Source: Campylorhamphus procurvoides (taxonomy: Eukaryota > Chordata > Aves > Passeriformes > Dendrocolaptidae). Taken from it: a stretch of DNA of 64,000 nucleotides. The notes below the pieces were generated by a model. The model saw nothing but the letters and a program-made list of their open reading frames with translations, ran no database searches and had not been told where the DNA came from. Below, piece by piece: positions 50,169 to 63,480 of this stretch. Each line of letters begins with the position of its first letter. Position 1 is the first letter of the stretch. The stretch lies in NCBI GenBank assembly GCA_013396655.1, contig WBMV01001117.1:868001-932000 (forward strand), read 5' to 3'. The translations under genes and the position numbers were made by a program.

Positions 50169-53100
50169 TGTCAGCAGACAGAATTAAAACATTTAAAATA
50201 TATTTTTAAAGAATCACCAAGGTTTCCATTTTAAACTTCAGAGAATCCAGGATATTTACTGCTTTAAAACCAAAATATTACAAAGGAAGGTGTTGAAGAA
50301 ATGTGAGACATGGCAAGGTCATTTCCTAGAGATACATCTTTCCCAAGTAGTATCTACTTCAAAAATATGTATGTTTTACAAGAGCCAGTGCCCCACAAAA
50401 GAAAGCCAGAGCAGCAGAACCAGTCAAGCTTTTACAGCAAATTCACACTCCAGGATTCATTACAGAACTTTTTAAATGACTCTGTGGTAGAGATATGAAG
50501 CCCACATAGCAATCTGAAGAAAAGCTGTTCATCATTGAGCAAAGACTATTCTGCAATATCAGGGAGGAGTCCATTTACTTCCCTCACCTCTATCCCTGGA
50601 AAGAGAGATGAAATGGTATTATTTCATACACATTCAATTGTTCCTTGCACAGTAATTTTAACTCAGAAGTTATAAATATGCCAATGGATTAAATAACATA
50701 CAGGAGACAGCAGAACAATGATGTAACAAGCTAATCTATGCACAGAGATGTTAATGAAGAACAATTAAACTCACTTGAAAAAGATAAAGCAAGCAAAGAG
50801 ATCTCCTAGAGTCTACTGCAAATAGTTTACAGATAAATAATGAGTAGAACTATTACAAGGAAACACATTTTTAAAAAAACTTCAGTGTGCTGAGTTTGTT
50901 GCCAACTCTTTTTACTTCCCTCTCAGTACGGTTATCAATGAAATGGAGCTTTAAAAGGTAAGGAAAATAGAAGAGACTGTGATAAAACTAGGGCAGAAGA
51001 AAAAGGATAAACCCCAAAAAATAAAACAGAAGTGGGGAAAATACAACAAAGTTAAAATTCTGATAAAATGTACAAGAAAAAAAATGTAGTAAACTGGAAA
51101 TAAGAAGAAAGAGGGAACAGAACTCAAAATCTGAGAACAAGCAGATTTTTTTTTCTCTCTCCACTAAGGAGGGAGAAAGAGGCAGAAAATCTGGTTTGAA
51201 TAAGATAGGAGGAGACAAAGAGAGCAAAGCATTACATTTACACTGACGGCACTACCACGCCCAAAAATGTTCAGCTTTACAATTCTGAAATCAGTGAAAT
51301 AGAAAAGAGAAAAGAAAAAGAAGAAGAAAGCACTCATCTAACAAGTTTTAAAAATGAATAGAAGTCAAGTTAGAAACAGCATGCCCCAAAAATACCATCT
51401 TTTCACAGCATGCAGTTCCTGTCCTAAGGGAAGTATTATGAGAACATTACTCATATTGGCTTTCCTTGGCAGACTGAGGCGTTAGGCAGTGAGAAGACTT
51501 GCCAGTGTCTTTCAGGAGTGAGAAAAATGGGACTTTTTGCTAACAAGTCCCAGTCCAAATGCCGCCAGCATGCCTTGGCTGGAACTTGCCAAGAGGATAT
51601 CATTCTTACACAAACTTTTATCTGGAAGGGAAAGAGACAACCACTGGCCACTCTCTGTGTAAATGATCCCACCCAAAGGTGGAAATGACATAATACTCTC
51701 TAGATTTAGGCTGGTATTGAGGTAAGCCTTAATTCCACTTAGGAAGAAAAAATAAATAAAGAAAAATATCAGTACTGTGGAATGAGAAGAACCCAAGCCT
51801 GCTTTCTTGCTTGCCCTCTCCAGCAAAGAAACTGAATTCCTGGCACTTAACTTTGGGTGCAGCTATTTCTCATTTGTCTTTGCTTCACTCGAGGGTTCAA
51901 TGCTGAGGACAGATGCTTTTTAACAACTGTTCCTTACTGTCACAGAGCTAGTCTGGATTTCTGAGCTTTCATCCCCTGAGTTAAACAGCCATAGTCTTCT
52001 TCATGGATGAGGACATTTTTAAAATAATTTTTTTCTCCCTAACGAACAATCCTGTTTTATTACATATGAGAAAATGAAGAAGCCTTCAAAAAGTGCAGGA
52101 GGCTGACAGGAGTAGGTGGCTTTTATGTTAGATGAAGTCCCACATACAAAATAAGCCTCCCAGCAGCTGCATCAGGAGCAGGAATTCAGCTAAGCTTTAC
52201 CTTTTCTACCTCCCACTTTCTCCGTCTTACTTTCTGTTTGATAGCTGGATGCCCAATTCACCTGAGCCTCAAATAAAATTATTGTCCTAAAACTGCATTG
52301 AGATATATACACACCTAAAACCCCCCTCTCCCAAAAAAAGAAAAAAACACAAAAGAGGAAAACTTATACACTTTAGTGGAATTTTATACATACTATGTTA
52401 AGAACTTGTGCATGGTATCCCCAAGGTCTTGATGAAATCAATGAGACTTTTTCTGTAGCCTTTAAAGTAGTTTTGGAGGAGGCCCTAAAAGAGCTGTATC
52501 ATTAGCTCTGCAAGGTCCAGTGTAGCTACAGCAAGAGACAGCAATTTCTCAGTCTCTGATTGTGACTTAAGTTTCATACAAGGAGTAGAGGAAGCAATTG
52601 TGATTAGAAAATCAGAGCATGGGACAGAGTGCCACATGTACCACTCTCTGGGTCCTGAAGGTGGATAGTGGCTGAAATCTGACCCTGCGTTTAACATTTT
52701 CAGTTACAGCTCTAACAAAAATGTGTTAGGGGATGAATTTTAGTCTTGGGTTTAATGTTGCAAAAGCTAACCATTTTATCTTACTTCTTGCAATATTTGG
52801 CAGGCATTTCCTTTCCATACTCACACTCCTACCTGTGTTTCAGTATGAATATGAGATGCTTTAAATACATTTTTGCACTCCCAATTGGAGAGAAAATTTT
52901 GGAAGCATGAGCTAATCATAGCATACATTTCCAGAATGCAAGACTCTAGAAATTGCTAATATTTTAATAGCTCCTTTGTTTCAAATCAGCTGCTGGATTC
53001 TTTGTGGCTTTAACACTGAATAATACCAGGGAGGAATAAGAGGAGGAATTTTTTTCCCCCTGCTTTCTTTTCTTATAGACAAAGCCGCAGCTTGTCACCA

Positions 53101-55949
53101 CACAGGCCAGAGAAGTGAGGGCATTTCTTGCTTCCTCTCTTTTAGGGACCTCTGGGACACAAGGACATTGTTGGTATAAGAAACAAGGAGTCTTGGCTCC
53201 AGTCCTCAGCTGTGTCCAATGACACTGACTGGAAGGAGAACAGAGTGGTTGGAGAGAACTCATGCCTGCAGGAACCAAGGGGGAAAGGGTGGTGAAATCA
53301 AGACAGAGATGCTGGACTCACCATCTCCCTGTATGCTGGCACTGTTTTTGTTCTGGGTTCTGTCACAACCAAGCCTTATCTGTTTCTACTAATCCCTTCT
53401 GAGTGAATTTTCCTTCTGCCTAGCTACCAAACCTTCTGAAATATCTTTTTCTACCCTTAGTCACTTGAACCCTAAGGATCAAGCCCCTAGTTTATGGTGC
53501 TTTGTTACTAGAAGACCGAATGTAAGGCAGCAGCATGTTCTGAGTATGGTTGAAGTGACATCCATCATCTCACCTGTCAGAAACAATCTGAAATTTCTGG
53601 ATGGACATGTGAATACAGTGGGGGAGAATGGTGGAAGGAGAATTTTCCCACCCTAGGGAAAAGATTTACACAGAAAGGGTCATAAATCAGAGCAAAGGGT
53701 TGAAATTTCAAATAAAAAGATCAAAATATGTCTCAGGATTTGGTCTTTGAATCACCTTGTAATTGCTCATTTCTTCAGGGTTGCTGCATCTGCTTCTAAC
53801 CAACTGGGCAGATGGGCTGCTTTCTTCAACTGTGTAAGTTAGTCTTACAAAATATATTAAGTCTTTTTATGTATTTTGTCTCACCAAAATGATCAGAGAA
53901 TTCTCTCTTTTACACCTCTTTAAAATTTTTCAGTATTTTGATTTTTAAAAAAAAATATTGCATTTGATTTATATACCAAAGCAAAAAGTTATTTCAAAGC
54001 AAAATCTTTGATGTTTTCTTCTCAAAAACTGCCATACTAGATTAATTTTGTGAATTTGGAAAATTTATCCAGAAATACTTTTAAAATAGGATGCTTTCTA
54101 GAGCCACTGACTTCCAATAAACAATGAACTCATACTAAAACAATCAAATATTTTAAAAAAACACTACAAAAACAAAGAACAAAAAACTCCAAACACCAGC
54201 AAAAAAACCCCACACATCCACAAAGAGAATTTTGTGAGATGAAAAAGGCAGCAAAGAGAGGTAGAAGTAAACCCTTCATCATCTTGGAGAGTAACAAAAG
54301 GAAAGGAAGGAAAGAAGGGAGGAGGAATCTCTAAAACTTGCCCAAGTAATGAATTCCAAGGGAAAAGCCAGTAAGGCATGTTAATGAATAGCCAGATGTT
54401 TCCAAAGCCAGGAAATCTCCTCTTCCTCTCAATTTCAGACTAGAGTGAACTCCCTTTCTGTCTTCCAGTTTGTTGGTACTCACTGGACACTCAGTCAGGT
54501 GCTTTTTGTGTGTCTACGGCAAAGCACATTGAAACCAAGGAAAGTTTAGGAGCATTTGGGTTTGGAACAGTCTCCAGGCATAGCTGTCCTGTGGTTAAAG
54601 CCACACTTCAGTTTGCTCCAAGATGTGACAACACATTTTCCATGTGTTGACTTCCATGTGAAACTTTCCTTTTTTGTGGTCATTTAAATTATATACAGAA
54701 TAAACTGTTCTTCTATCTATTGAGCCAAGGCTTCAAAAGATCTAAAACAGGATCCAGAATTCAATCAGTCAGTTACTTTTCCAAATTCATGTCAGAGATT
54801 TAATCAAATGATCACCCTACCATTCGGGTTTTCCTTAAATACTGCCTTCAGCAAGACTATTCAGTTAAGCATAAACCTGCACGTTCCCAGATCAGAGTCT
54901 CCATTTATAGTGACAGCAGTCTGAGGAATTACTGATTCCTCATCTTCTTCTAACGTTCAGCAGACAAGATGGGTCTGTAGTGTAACATGTCAGAGAAGTA
55001 CAAAGTCCCCTTGGACAAGCTTCTGTGAGAATTAGATCCTCAGGATCGTTTGACAAGTGTTGTTCCTTCTTCTTTTGTTCATCCTGTTGTCCTCCATGGC
55101 AGGTAGAAAATGAGCAATTAGAAGGATCTTATGTCTTCCTGTATTCAATAAAAAGAGATGTGGAAGAGGCTGTCATTGTGTCAACCCATTTCTTCATCAC
55201 TGCCTTAAAGACATGCTTTCTCATCTCCCACCCCAGCTATTAAAGGGGCAGAAACTAATTTCCTCTGCAATTTCTCTGACCAGGCCTAAGCGGCTTAAAG
55301 AGCAATCTTGTGAATGTGCTCAGAAAGAAGTTCCACAGCTTCTGCTGGGAAAGGAGTTCACATAAATTAGAGCTCGTTGAGCATTATTACAGCTTGTTGC
55401 CTGTGGTATTTCCTCCCTCCAGGGTAAAGGAAATAATCTTGATTAATGACACCCAAAAAAATAATTTTTCTCTTTAATTCACTAATTGGTTAATCTTTTA
55501 TGACATCAAAGAAGGCTACAGTATTAACAAAAAATAGTCGATGCAAAAGCCAGATTTCCTGTGCATTTGCCATGTGTGCTTTGTTTCCTGATGTAATTTT
55601 TAACTGAAAAGGAATGAAAAATTGAAATCTCCAGTTTACATGAGAAATGGCAGTTTTGAGCTCCCTATCAGACACCTCATTTTCTCTACATTAGTCACAA
55701 TCAGACAGACAAGGCTCTGTCTTGTTGAGCTACATTTAGCAGTCTGTCTGAACTGCAAATTTAGATGACATCCAAATTACACAGACTCAGCCACTAGGTT
55801 ACACTAATGCAAACTAGGAGAAAAAGAATCAAGACTATTGATTTTTTTGGTCCTTTCTCTGTCATATTCCCTTAAAGGCATTTACCAAGGCTTTTAAGAT
55901 CTTCAGCATTTTCACAAAGGAACAAATTACGTGCAAATAAGACTGCCTT
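50169..55949. other. Non-coding stretch, no gene recognised
   Basis: AT-rich interval with a 30-base purine run at 51301-51330 and an A/C-rich low-complexity tract at about 54153-54213. Frames up to 104 codons (51512-51826 minus, 52964-53278 minus) lack domains. Near 52420-52455 'ggtcttgatgaaatcaatgag' faintly recalls the ancient palindromic repeats noted elsewhere, but is too short to call. Confidence 0.5.
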
Positions 55950-56330
55950 AATCTATTCTTCCCTGCTTAGATTGTTCCTTCCGTATAGTCATTATGTGTT
56001 TTTTACACTGCTGCTGCAGTTTACTTGATCCACTTTCATGCACCATGTGGTCAATATATATGTTGAAGAATAACTGTGGAAAAACACATCTCTTGCACCT
56101 GCCTATGATAATCAAAACCTTTTTGCTAATTCCCTGCAATCCAAATACATCACACATCTCTCTGTTCTTTCTTGCAGCTGTTTCATCAATTTGATGTCAT
56201 ATTCTGCCAAACGCTCTTCTGATCACATTTCCATTCTCAGACAACTTGATTTTTGCAATGAATATTTACAGGAGGTTTACAATGTCGCTAATGTGAAAAG
56301 CAAAGACCACAGATTCTTCTGACAAATAGA
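55950..56330 (-). mobile_element. LINE reverse-transcriptase relic, clade uncertain
   Basis: The minus-strand frame at 55948-56157 reads PQLFFNIYIDHMVHES. It fits the RT block usually seen as 'SP.LFN.YID..M' in RTE-like and related non-LTR retrotransposons. The preceding residues (GRCKRCV) stand where 'G.RQGC.L' is expected. The plus-strand text up to about 56330 continues in the same style but with frame breaks. No YADD catalytic box is visible downstream, so the relic is truncated or decayed. It differs from the CR1 phrases elsewhere. It could be an RTE-type, L2-type or other LINE. Confidence 0.6.
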
Positions 56331-58654
56331 GCTGATTTCCACAGCACTGAACCTTGACAACTCTGTCAAGGCCTAACATCCCTGTTCCTTCTGACACTCA
56401 CCAGTATGACTCTACCAAAGCCACAAGTAGCTCTACTGAACTTGTACAGTGAGATAATTGGCCAGTGTGAATTTCTAAACACCACTGATGGCAATAAATG
56501 TACACATTATTTTCTACCTGACAGTCTCTGCAGGGGAGTTCAGCCACAATCCTGCCCAACGCTATTTTACTAAGAAAGAAGCTCTAACAAAACACACTCC
56601 TTGGAGCAGACTGACATCAGTGCAGGTACAATACCTAGCACAGTGGGCCAAAGACTCAGGTTTCTAGATGCTACAGCCAGTAATAAAAAAATAACAGTTT
56701 TACAGTTCTTAAGTGCTTCCTTCTTTGAACCAGCTACCCACCAAGAGAATTAGGAAGAGCTTTTTCTAGCTGATCTTACTAAGCAGCTGTATAAGCTTTT
56801 TTAGGCATAGTTAGCAAACTACAAACTCATTAACCACTACATATGGTACTGTCACTTTCCATGAAATCTGAAACTCGCATACTTTCCTCTTAGGCTGTGC
56901 ACATGCTTCCTGTCAAAGTCTAACGTATGTGCCATTAGGCAGTAATATGCCCCTTATGTATTACCACTTGTGTTTGTTTGATTTTGTTTTTCATATGCTC
57001 CTGGGCTTCTGACATTCAGCCTTCAAAATTACATGGCCTGGATTCTTTCCTGTGACTACTGAAAGAATTAATTCATTTGCCCTTGCTTTTTTACACGCTT
57101 ACGAGGACCCCATCATCCATTTTCTCTTCCATCATATGTGTTATCAGTGTAGACAGAAACTGAGCTTCATGCTGCCTTTTGGTGGTTTAGTCCCCCTGAC
57201 AATTGCAGGGTTTGGGTAAGTGAGTTCTCATGGGCAGGTAAATTTGGCCAAACACTTGCTGAGTCTTTTTTTCCCTCTGGGAAAGCAAATCAGTTTGCAA
57301 AGCACTAAGAAATTACTTGTTTATCATTCTAAGACAGGTTAGCACATTTTTTCTTCCTCCCCTCTTGTAAAACATAGAGATATTTTCACTCTTCAGATTT
57401 ACATTTTTCCTATCATTGATTTCTTTTTTATGACTGTTCCATAGTAGAATTATACTTCAGGCCTATACCTTGCTGATCCTGATGGAACAGAATTTAAGCA
57501 AAGCCACAAAATTCCTTGAAGTTTATATCTCTTCCTTCCTTCTTTGTCTTCTGCCTCCCACAATCTTTCAAAAATTTTCCATTCCAGCTCATTTTCTTTC
57601 TTCTAGACCTCACTCAAAATACAGAAATAGTTTGTTTAAGGTATCTGCAAATATGCCTGTTTCCTATGTTCCTTTTTAATCAAAACTACTGGTTTATAGC
57701 ATTGCTATGGGCTTATGTCATCATAGAGTCACTGCAGGATAATGCAAAGATTGAGCTGAATTTGAATGAGGCCTAAAAATTAATTTGAGTTACAGAAGCA
57801 TGCATGATTGTCTGCTGAACATTTCCCTTTTCCAACCAGATTACTCTGTGTATTTCCATTAAAACAGAATTTGTGTGGCTGGAGAAGACAGATGAAGAGA
57901 ACAGAGATGTTTTAAAGTCTAGAAATGAAATAAAATGTGGCACCTTCAGCAGATTTGATAGGGGAAAATAAAACTAATTAAAAAAAGGTTGCCTGTATTC
58001 AGAGGACTACAGCATGGCTCGTAGTTTAAGACCATTTCTTGCTTTAAAACATAATGCACAACATTATCACTTGGTACCACCACACTGGTAATTACTTAAG
58101 AGACAGGAAACAATGCTGCTACAGTGAAAAGCAAATCAGCTGGCAAGAGGAGAGCCTTCATGGGATGGCAGCATTTCAGAGATGCAGTTTGCCACCCCAC
58201 GGAGAGATTAGAAGTAAACCTTGCTTGGCTCCATTGCAGATAGGGGATTCCCATTACTTGCTATGGACACAGCAAGGGTCACAAATGGGAAAAAAAAAAA
58301 AAAAGAAAAAGGCATTTAATGAGCTGCTGTTAAGGATAATAGTATTCTCTAGCACACCGTTTTGGGAGAGAGGATAAGTCTCAGCGTGGATGGTCAGCAA
58401 ATCCATTTCACTTCCATCTTAGCACAATGCCAGCCACAAGTGGTGTAGGTGGATATTGCATGGGACTTTGATTCTACCCTCACACTTAGTGCCGAAATAA
58501 GTAATAAAGCTCTGCTTCAGTACCAGAGGTCCACAGTTTAACTCCTGCTGAATCATGAAAAAGAGGCCTCAAGTTTTCATTTTACTGTAGTTCCTCAGCA
58601 TTCACAGAATATCCCATTTTATACTTCCAAAACTCTTTGAAAAAAGTAAGTGCA
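56331..58654. other. Non-coding stretch, no gene recognised
   Basis: It includes an A15 run and A-rich tail at 58290-58310; a 107-codon frame (58054-58377) passes through it and has no recognisable content. The frames at 57470-57776 are hydrophobic shadows of a T-rich segment. Confidence 0.55.
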
Positions 58655-58770
58655 TACCCATACAAGTTCTCCAGAGATAATTAAATATTATTATCCTCTT
58701 TTTATCAGTGGAGACAGCAACACAGAGAAAAGTGAAGTGATTCTCTACATACCAGAGTTTTCAAAGAGGA
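58655..58770 (-). mobile_element. MIR-like SINE core, antisense
   Basis: The plus strand reads 'attattatcctctttttatc', 'agtggagacagcaacacag' and 'agaaaagtgaagtgattc'. This closely parallels the reverse complement of the MIR core ('attatccccattttacag', 'atgaggaaactgaggcacag', 'agaggttaagtaacttgc'). Only the conserved core is visible, with neither the tRNA-derived head nor the LINE-like tail. Confidence 0.55.
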
Positions 58771-61700
58771 AAGCACAACTGAAGATCCAGGGTTCCTGAA
58801 ATATTTTAACTGTATATAATGCATATCCTGTCCGCGCATCACTGACACAAAATAAGATGGAATATCTGAATTTTGTGAGGCACTTTCAGGAAAAGGGTTG
58901 GCCAGAATAACATATCACAATTAACTCCTTGATAATTTTAGAGATTGCATGGATAATTTGATGCTGAATCACACATGCACAAGTCTTAGTTACCATTCTC
59001 CATTTGTAAATGTGATTATCATGCCATGAAAAAATGAGGGGAGGGGGGAGTACAATGTATATTATATTATTATAATATCGTTTGTGTTTTATGATATTAT
59101 TTTAACACTATATTTTAGACATTTAAGTGTGAAAAATCCTCTGACAGCACTAATTGGCTGGCCACAGGTCTGTACAAGAGATTCCTACTTCATGGAGAGC
59201 ACCAAGTCTGTGACTGGAATTCGTCAACCATATTAAAGGCCAGGCTCAAAAAAGGATGACTGATATTATATATACTGTGATATGTTCTGTGCTTCAAAAA
59301 ATATTAGTTATTTTTAGTAACTTTTGGGGAAAAAGCACATTCTTCTCTTTTCTAAAATTGATTTAAAAGTAAATATTCACGTTTACAGTTGGTGGATGAC
59401 CTTTAGTATCACAAAGAGGTCACCTGAATCATATCATCCATATTTGAATGGTTATATAGGACTTATTTCACACAGAAGTCCCTAAGGTAATTATTTCATA
59501 TCAGAGCCAGGAAGGTTTAGTATCTGTATGCAGTATGTATTTACACTTCATGCCAATGCATTAAATAAAATTCTATCACATTCTGCCTTTGTATTCACTT
59601 TTTTTCAAAGACATTCAGTACATGAGTGGATTGCAAATTCCCTCATAGTCTGAAAGGCTGTCTCCTGCTATTGTTAAAACAGATTTAGCAAAAACTGGGA
59701 AAAAAAGTCAACAAAGAAGCTGAGATTGTTTTAGAACAGTGTACAACATCTTCAACAACGACTCTGTCATAAATGAAAAGGCAGAAAAAGTATAAAAAAT
59801 GCATTGTTATGCCATCAAAGGACACACACACGTACACATGAAAAACAGAAGAATGTAAAACTTTAATGAAAACCTTATTCAAGAGAAACAGCTGAGAACA
59901 GTTTAAACTGTTTTAGCTAAAGTCCAAGTTCAAAACTCTTGGAAGTCAATGTATATTCTTCAAAATCTTGTGCAACACCCCGAGATGTGCTCAGCACAAA
60001 AAGAAGAGGGCTTGCAAACTGAAGGTCCTGAAACAGGATTTTAAAGGCCTGTTTAAGGGGTTTAAATTCCATAGTTAGAGACAAAACCAAAAGACCTAAG
60101 AACGACCTTCAATCTGAAGTGTTTGAAATCTTGATTTGGATGCACCTGACTTCAGTGGCCAGTGTGTACTCAGACTCGTTACTTGAGCTAGTTGAAACTC
60201 AACACAATTTACAAAGAGGTTGACATAGGTGTCTTTTCGAATTCTTGACACCTGAAAATCCTGAAGCCACAGAGCAAACTGTTCAGAAAAAAAAGTACAG
60301 CTGTTTAAAATATAAGAATCTCTTTTTGTGAGAAATGTTGACATAACTATAATGTTTTTACATTTTCCAAATACCTTATATATTTCTTCCAGGCAGGAAA
60401 TAGTAAAACAGTGGTTTGAACATTCCTTTTCCATTCTCTCTGCTCCATTTTTCTCACCAGATTCAGAAGTGCTCACATAAAGATTGCTTTATCAAAAAGC
60501 AAGATTTTTTTTGTTCAGAGTTTTTATCTCCTTTTTCCAAAGGAAATTAAAGAGGAAAATAAGAAAGGGAAAGGGGAAGGGGAAAGAGGAAGAAGAAATG
60601 GAAAAAATACCAACTCTCTTCAAAACAACATATTTTCCTGTTCACAGAAAGCCACGGAGCTTTGCATGGTCACGTTCAATTTACATAAATAGACTTCAGT
60701 CGCCTCGAAATTTGGCTAGTATTCAGCAGCTGGGCTGTAGCTCTTAGCCAAGCAAGCCTGGAGGGAAAGGGGCAGTGGGTCCACATGCCCTGCAGGCCCT
60801 GATGCAGCCAGGCTGTTCAGAGAGAAAGGGGACAAGCTGTTATACTCTCCTGCCTGTGTCCTTCCTGTACAAAGCAGCAGCCACCACCCGAACCGTGAAG
60901 TGGAGGGGGGAAATGCAAACACTCGTTTGATTAAAAAACTCCAAGCACACCTCCTTTCATATGACAGTAGAAGTGGGGTCCATATCCCATTCCTACTTTC
61001 CTCCTGCTCAAGAGGTCCCCTCCAGGATAACACCATCGGCAGGACTCCTCAGCATCTAATTCAGGCTCATATTGCAGCAAAAACCTAGATGTAATGCATA
61101 AGCCACACACAGTCTTTGTAAAACAGAAATCACCTGAAGAAAGGCCATAACCCAAAATCCAGCTCCTTCCACTGGGCAGACAGTAGCAGAAGCAAAACAT
61201 CCCAGGCTTTGGAGTCCAAATGACCTTTCTCACTTATTTCCAGCTGTTGTGTGCTTTGGAAAAATAGGAGTCAGTCTGGCACGGGGCTGGCAGAATCTGT
61301 TCCAGAATAATGGGAAATGGGAATAGAAAAGGTGCTGCAGGTCAGGATTGAGGCATGTTTGCAATGTTGATGTTTGCTCAGTGCTGCCAGCACTACGCCT
61401 ATTTTAAGCCAATAACATAACATTAATCATTCACTAAACTCACTTAAAAAAATTACAAATAAAGAATAATTAAATAGTGGCAAGTCTTTGTATTTTTATA
61501 TAACAAGCTTTGACCTTCATGTGCATATTATATGCAGACCATGCCTGCTTAAATAAAGTTCTGTAGCAGACAGAACATCTGTTAGGTCTATTTTATATTC
61601 ATGTTTAAGATGGGATTAGTCTCTAGGCTTTGTCAAATAATGACGAAAAACAAAAGGGTAGAAAGAAATTAAAATCTTAATTCCCCTTTGATTTTGTGAA

Positions 61701-63159
61701 ACAATTTGAATTTAAGATAATTAGTATAAATGCTTATAAGAAATTCTGTAGGATCCTTTCCTGAAATCTTCCAACCTTTCAGAGATTAACAATGCATCTA
61801 TAGCATAAAGCCTTTTGCAAATACAGTGTGTGTACAACTCAAGAATTATGAGAAAAGTTACTTTGAAGTCCAAGTGCTTATGTGGTGTTGACTACTACAG
61901 AGATGATAGAGATAACCTTGTTAGACCCGGTTTACACCAAACTAGGAGCTATCACCAGCTAAAATGTTTTCTGTGTTTTCCTCTGGTGTGCAGAAAGCAC
62001 TGTTTTCCAAAAGTCACTGTGATCAGCAGTGATGCCAGGCTACAGCCGTCCTCCTTTTTAAAGTAATAGCCTCTCTGCTCTTACCACTTCAAAATGCTAC
62101 TCAGTGCCGGAACATCCCCCTTTGAAGGCTTCATATGACTGAAGACCTACAGCAGAAGAGTATCTGATCTCTCAGCAGGTGTTTCAGCCCACTGAACTCT
62201 TCAAAGGAGGTTGCAGGAAAACTGAGTGACAGCTGAGTCATGGAGCTTCACACGGAGCCCACCCACAGGTGACAGAAGCTTGGGTCAGGAGCTGAGGAGC
62301 TTAAGCCCCAGGCAAATTACACAGCCTGGGGAGGAGGGCAGTATGTATTGGTAACATGGAGTTAAAAAGTAGCCCAAGCAGATACTGACAATTTCCTATG
62401 AAAGGCAGAAAATATCAAAAGCATGAGACTGGGGAAAAAGGTCTCAGACAGGTAAGAACAACTGCACCCAGCTGAGTGTGGAGCTCATCAAGGAGTCCAG
62501 AGTCAACACAGAGAGCTGTAAGGACAGGAGGATTGAGTACCCACGAACCATAGATGAATAAAAGGGTGAAGTGTGATTTGAATTGTGCTTATCCACCATT
62601 CCCAGTGTGAGTCCTTTTCTCCTCACCCTGGGAACAATTTTCATTACAGCTTCACAGGCAAGGCAGAGTTGCTGTGTGAGGTTCCTAGTTTGCTAAGCTA
62701 TGGGATATTGAGAAAAGAGCATAAAGCAAGAATGAAAAGAAAGCTATTATTTAAAATCACCCAAACCATACTGGCACCCACCGTACCACAGCCCAGAGGC
62801 AGTGCCACTTCCTGGAGAAGCACAGATCTACAAATCAGAACACATTTTCACTTACATAAACATTTGAATGGCAGGATTTATCACTTCTGCTGCACACAGT
62901 GTACCTGAATCAAGATCCTTTCCAAGTTCTCCTCTCCTTAGTGAAAACTGGACTCAATATTCCCCAGTAATGGCTTTTACAGCAAGCATATGACAGCCAA
63001 TTTGGAGGGGTCACTTCACTAGTGGAAAGCAGATGGGAGTGAGCAATTATGAACAAAGAAATACTGCATGTAGATAAATATCAACTGATGGAATGACATG
63101 AGCAGAGCTCTCCTAAGAGTTAATCGTGCCCCTTTGCCTTCTAGACTGTGTTGCAAAGG
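58771..63159. other. Non-coding stretch, no gene recognised
   Basis: It includes an AT palindrome near 59060-59080 and a G-rich motif GAGGGGAGGGGGGAG at about 59037-59051. A 126-codon minus-strand frame (60096-60476) and three 62-106 codon frames around 60716-61233 overlap on both strands. None shows a domain I recognise. No interspersed repeat could be named. Confidence 0.5.
60561..60598. repeat. 38-base polypurine tract
   Basis: Unbroken A/G sequence built from GGGAAA and GGGGAA words. Such mirror-like purine tracts can adopt triplex forms. No LTR or other retroviral signal is adjacent. Confidence 0.9.
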
Positions 63160-63480
63160 TTCATAAAATAGTGGGTAAAGGGGATGTGGTGGGTGTAAAT
63201 TATTAGCAATTTCAAAGGGCTTTTGACAGAGTCTTTCACTGGAGATTATCAAAAGGAACAAATAACCATAGGATAAAGAGCAATGTCATGTTAAGCATTA
63301 AATCCCAGTTAAATAATAGGAAACAAAGAGTTATGATTCATGTGGGTTTTCTCAGAATAAAGAGAAGTTAATAACAGGACACCACACAAAGCATTATAAA
63401 AACTATTATTGTTCAATATAGTTATTAATAAAGAAGGAATGGGACAGTGGGGTCACAGCACATGCCTGGGACAAGAATAA
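63160..63480 (+). mobile_element. Ancient CR1-like LINE relic, RT region
   Basis: The plus strand translates as FQRAFDRVFHWRL at about 63209-63247, the block seen in old CR1-like elements as 'DFQKAFDKVPHWRLL', with catalytic-region spacing preserved. Upstream 'atagtgggtaaaggggatg' and downstream 'agagaagttaataacagg' and 'tattgttcaatatagttatt' fit the flanking RT phrases ('gagaagttaataatgggg', 'ttattcaacatattcatt'). Stops interrupt every frame. The element is 5' and 3' truncated or too decayed to bound. Confidence 0.78.

Noticed and set aside
59037..59051. G-rich GAGGGGAGGGGGGAG as a G-quadruplex
   Set aside because: There are only two or three usable G runs; a canonical four-run quadruplex is not present.
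60096..60476. 126-codon minus-strand frame
   Set aside because: No recognisable family or transmembrane pattern, and length is within what chance allows in 64 kb of AT-rich DNA.
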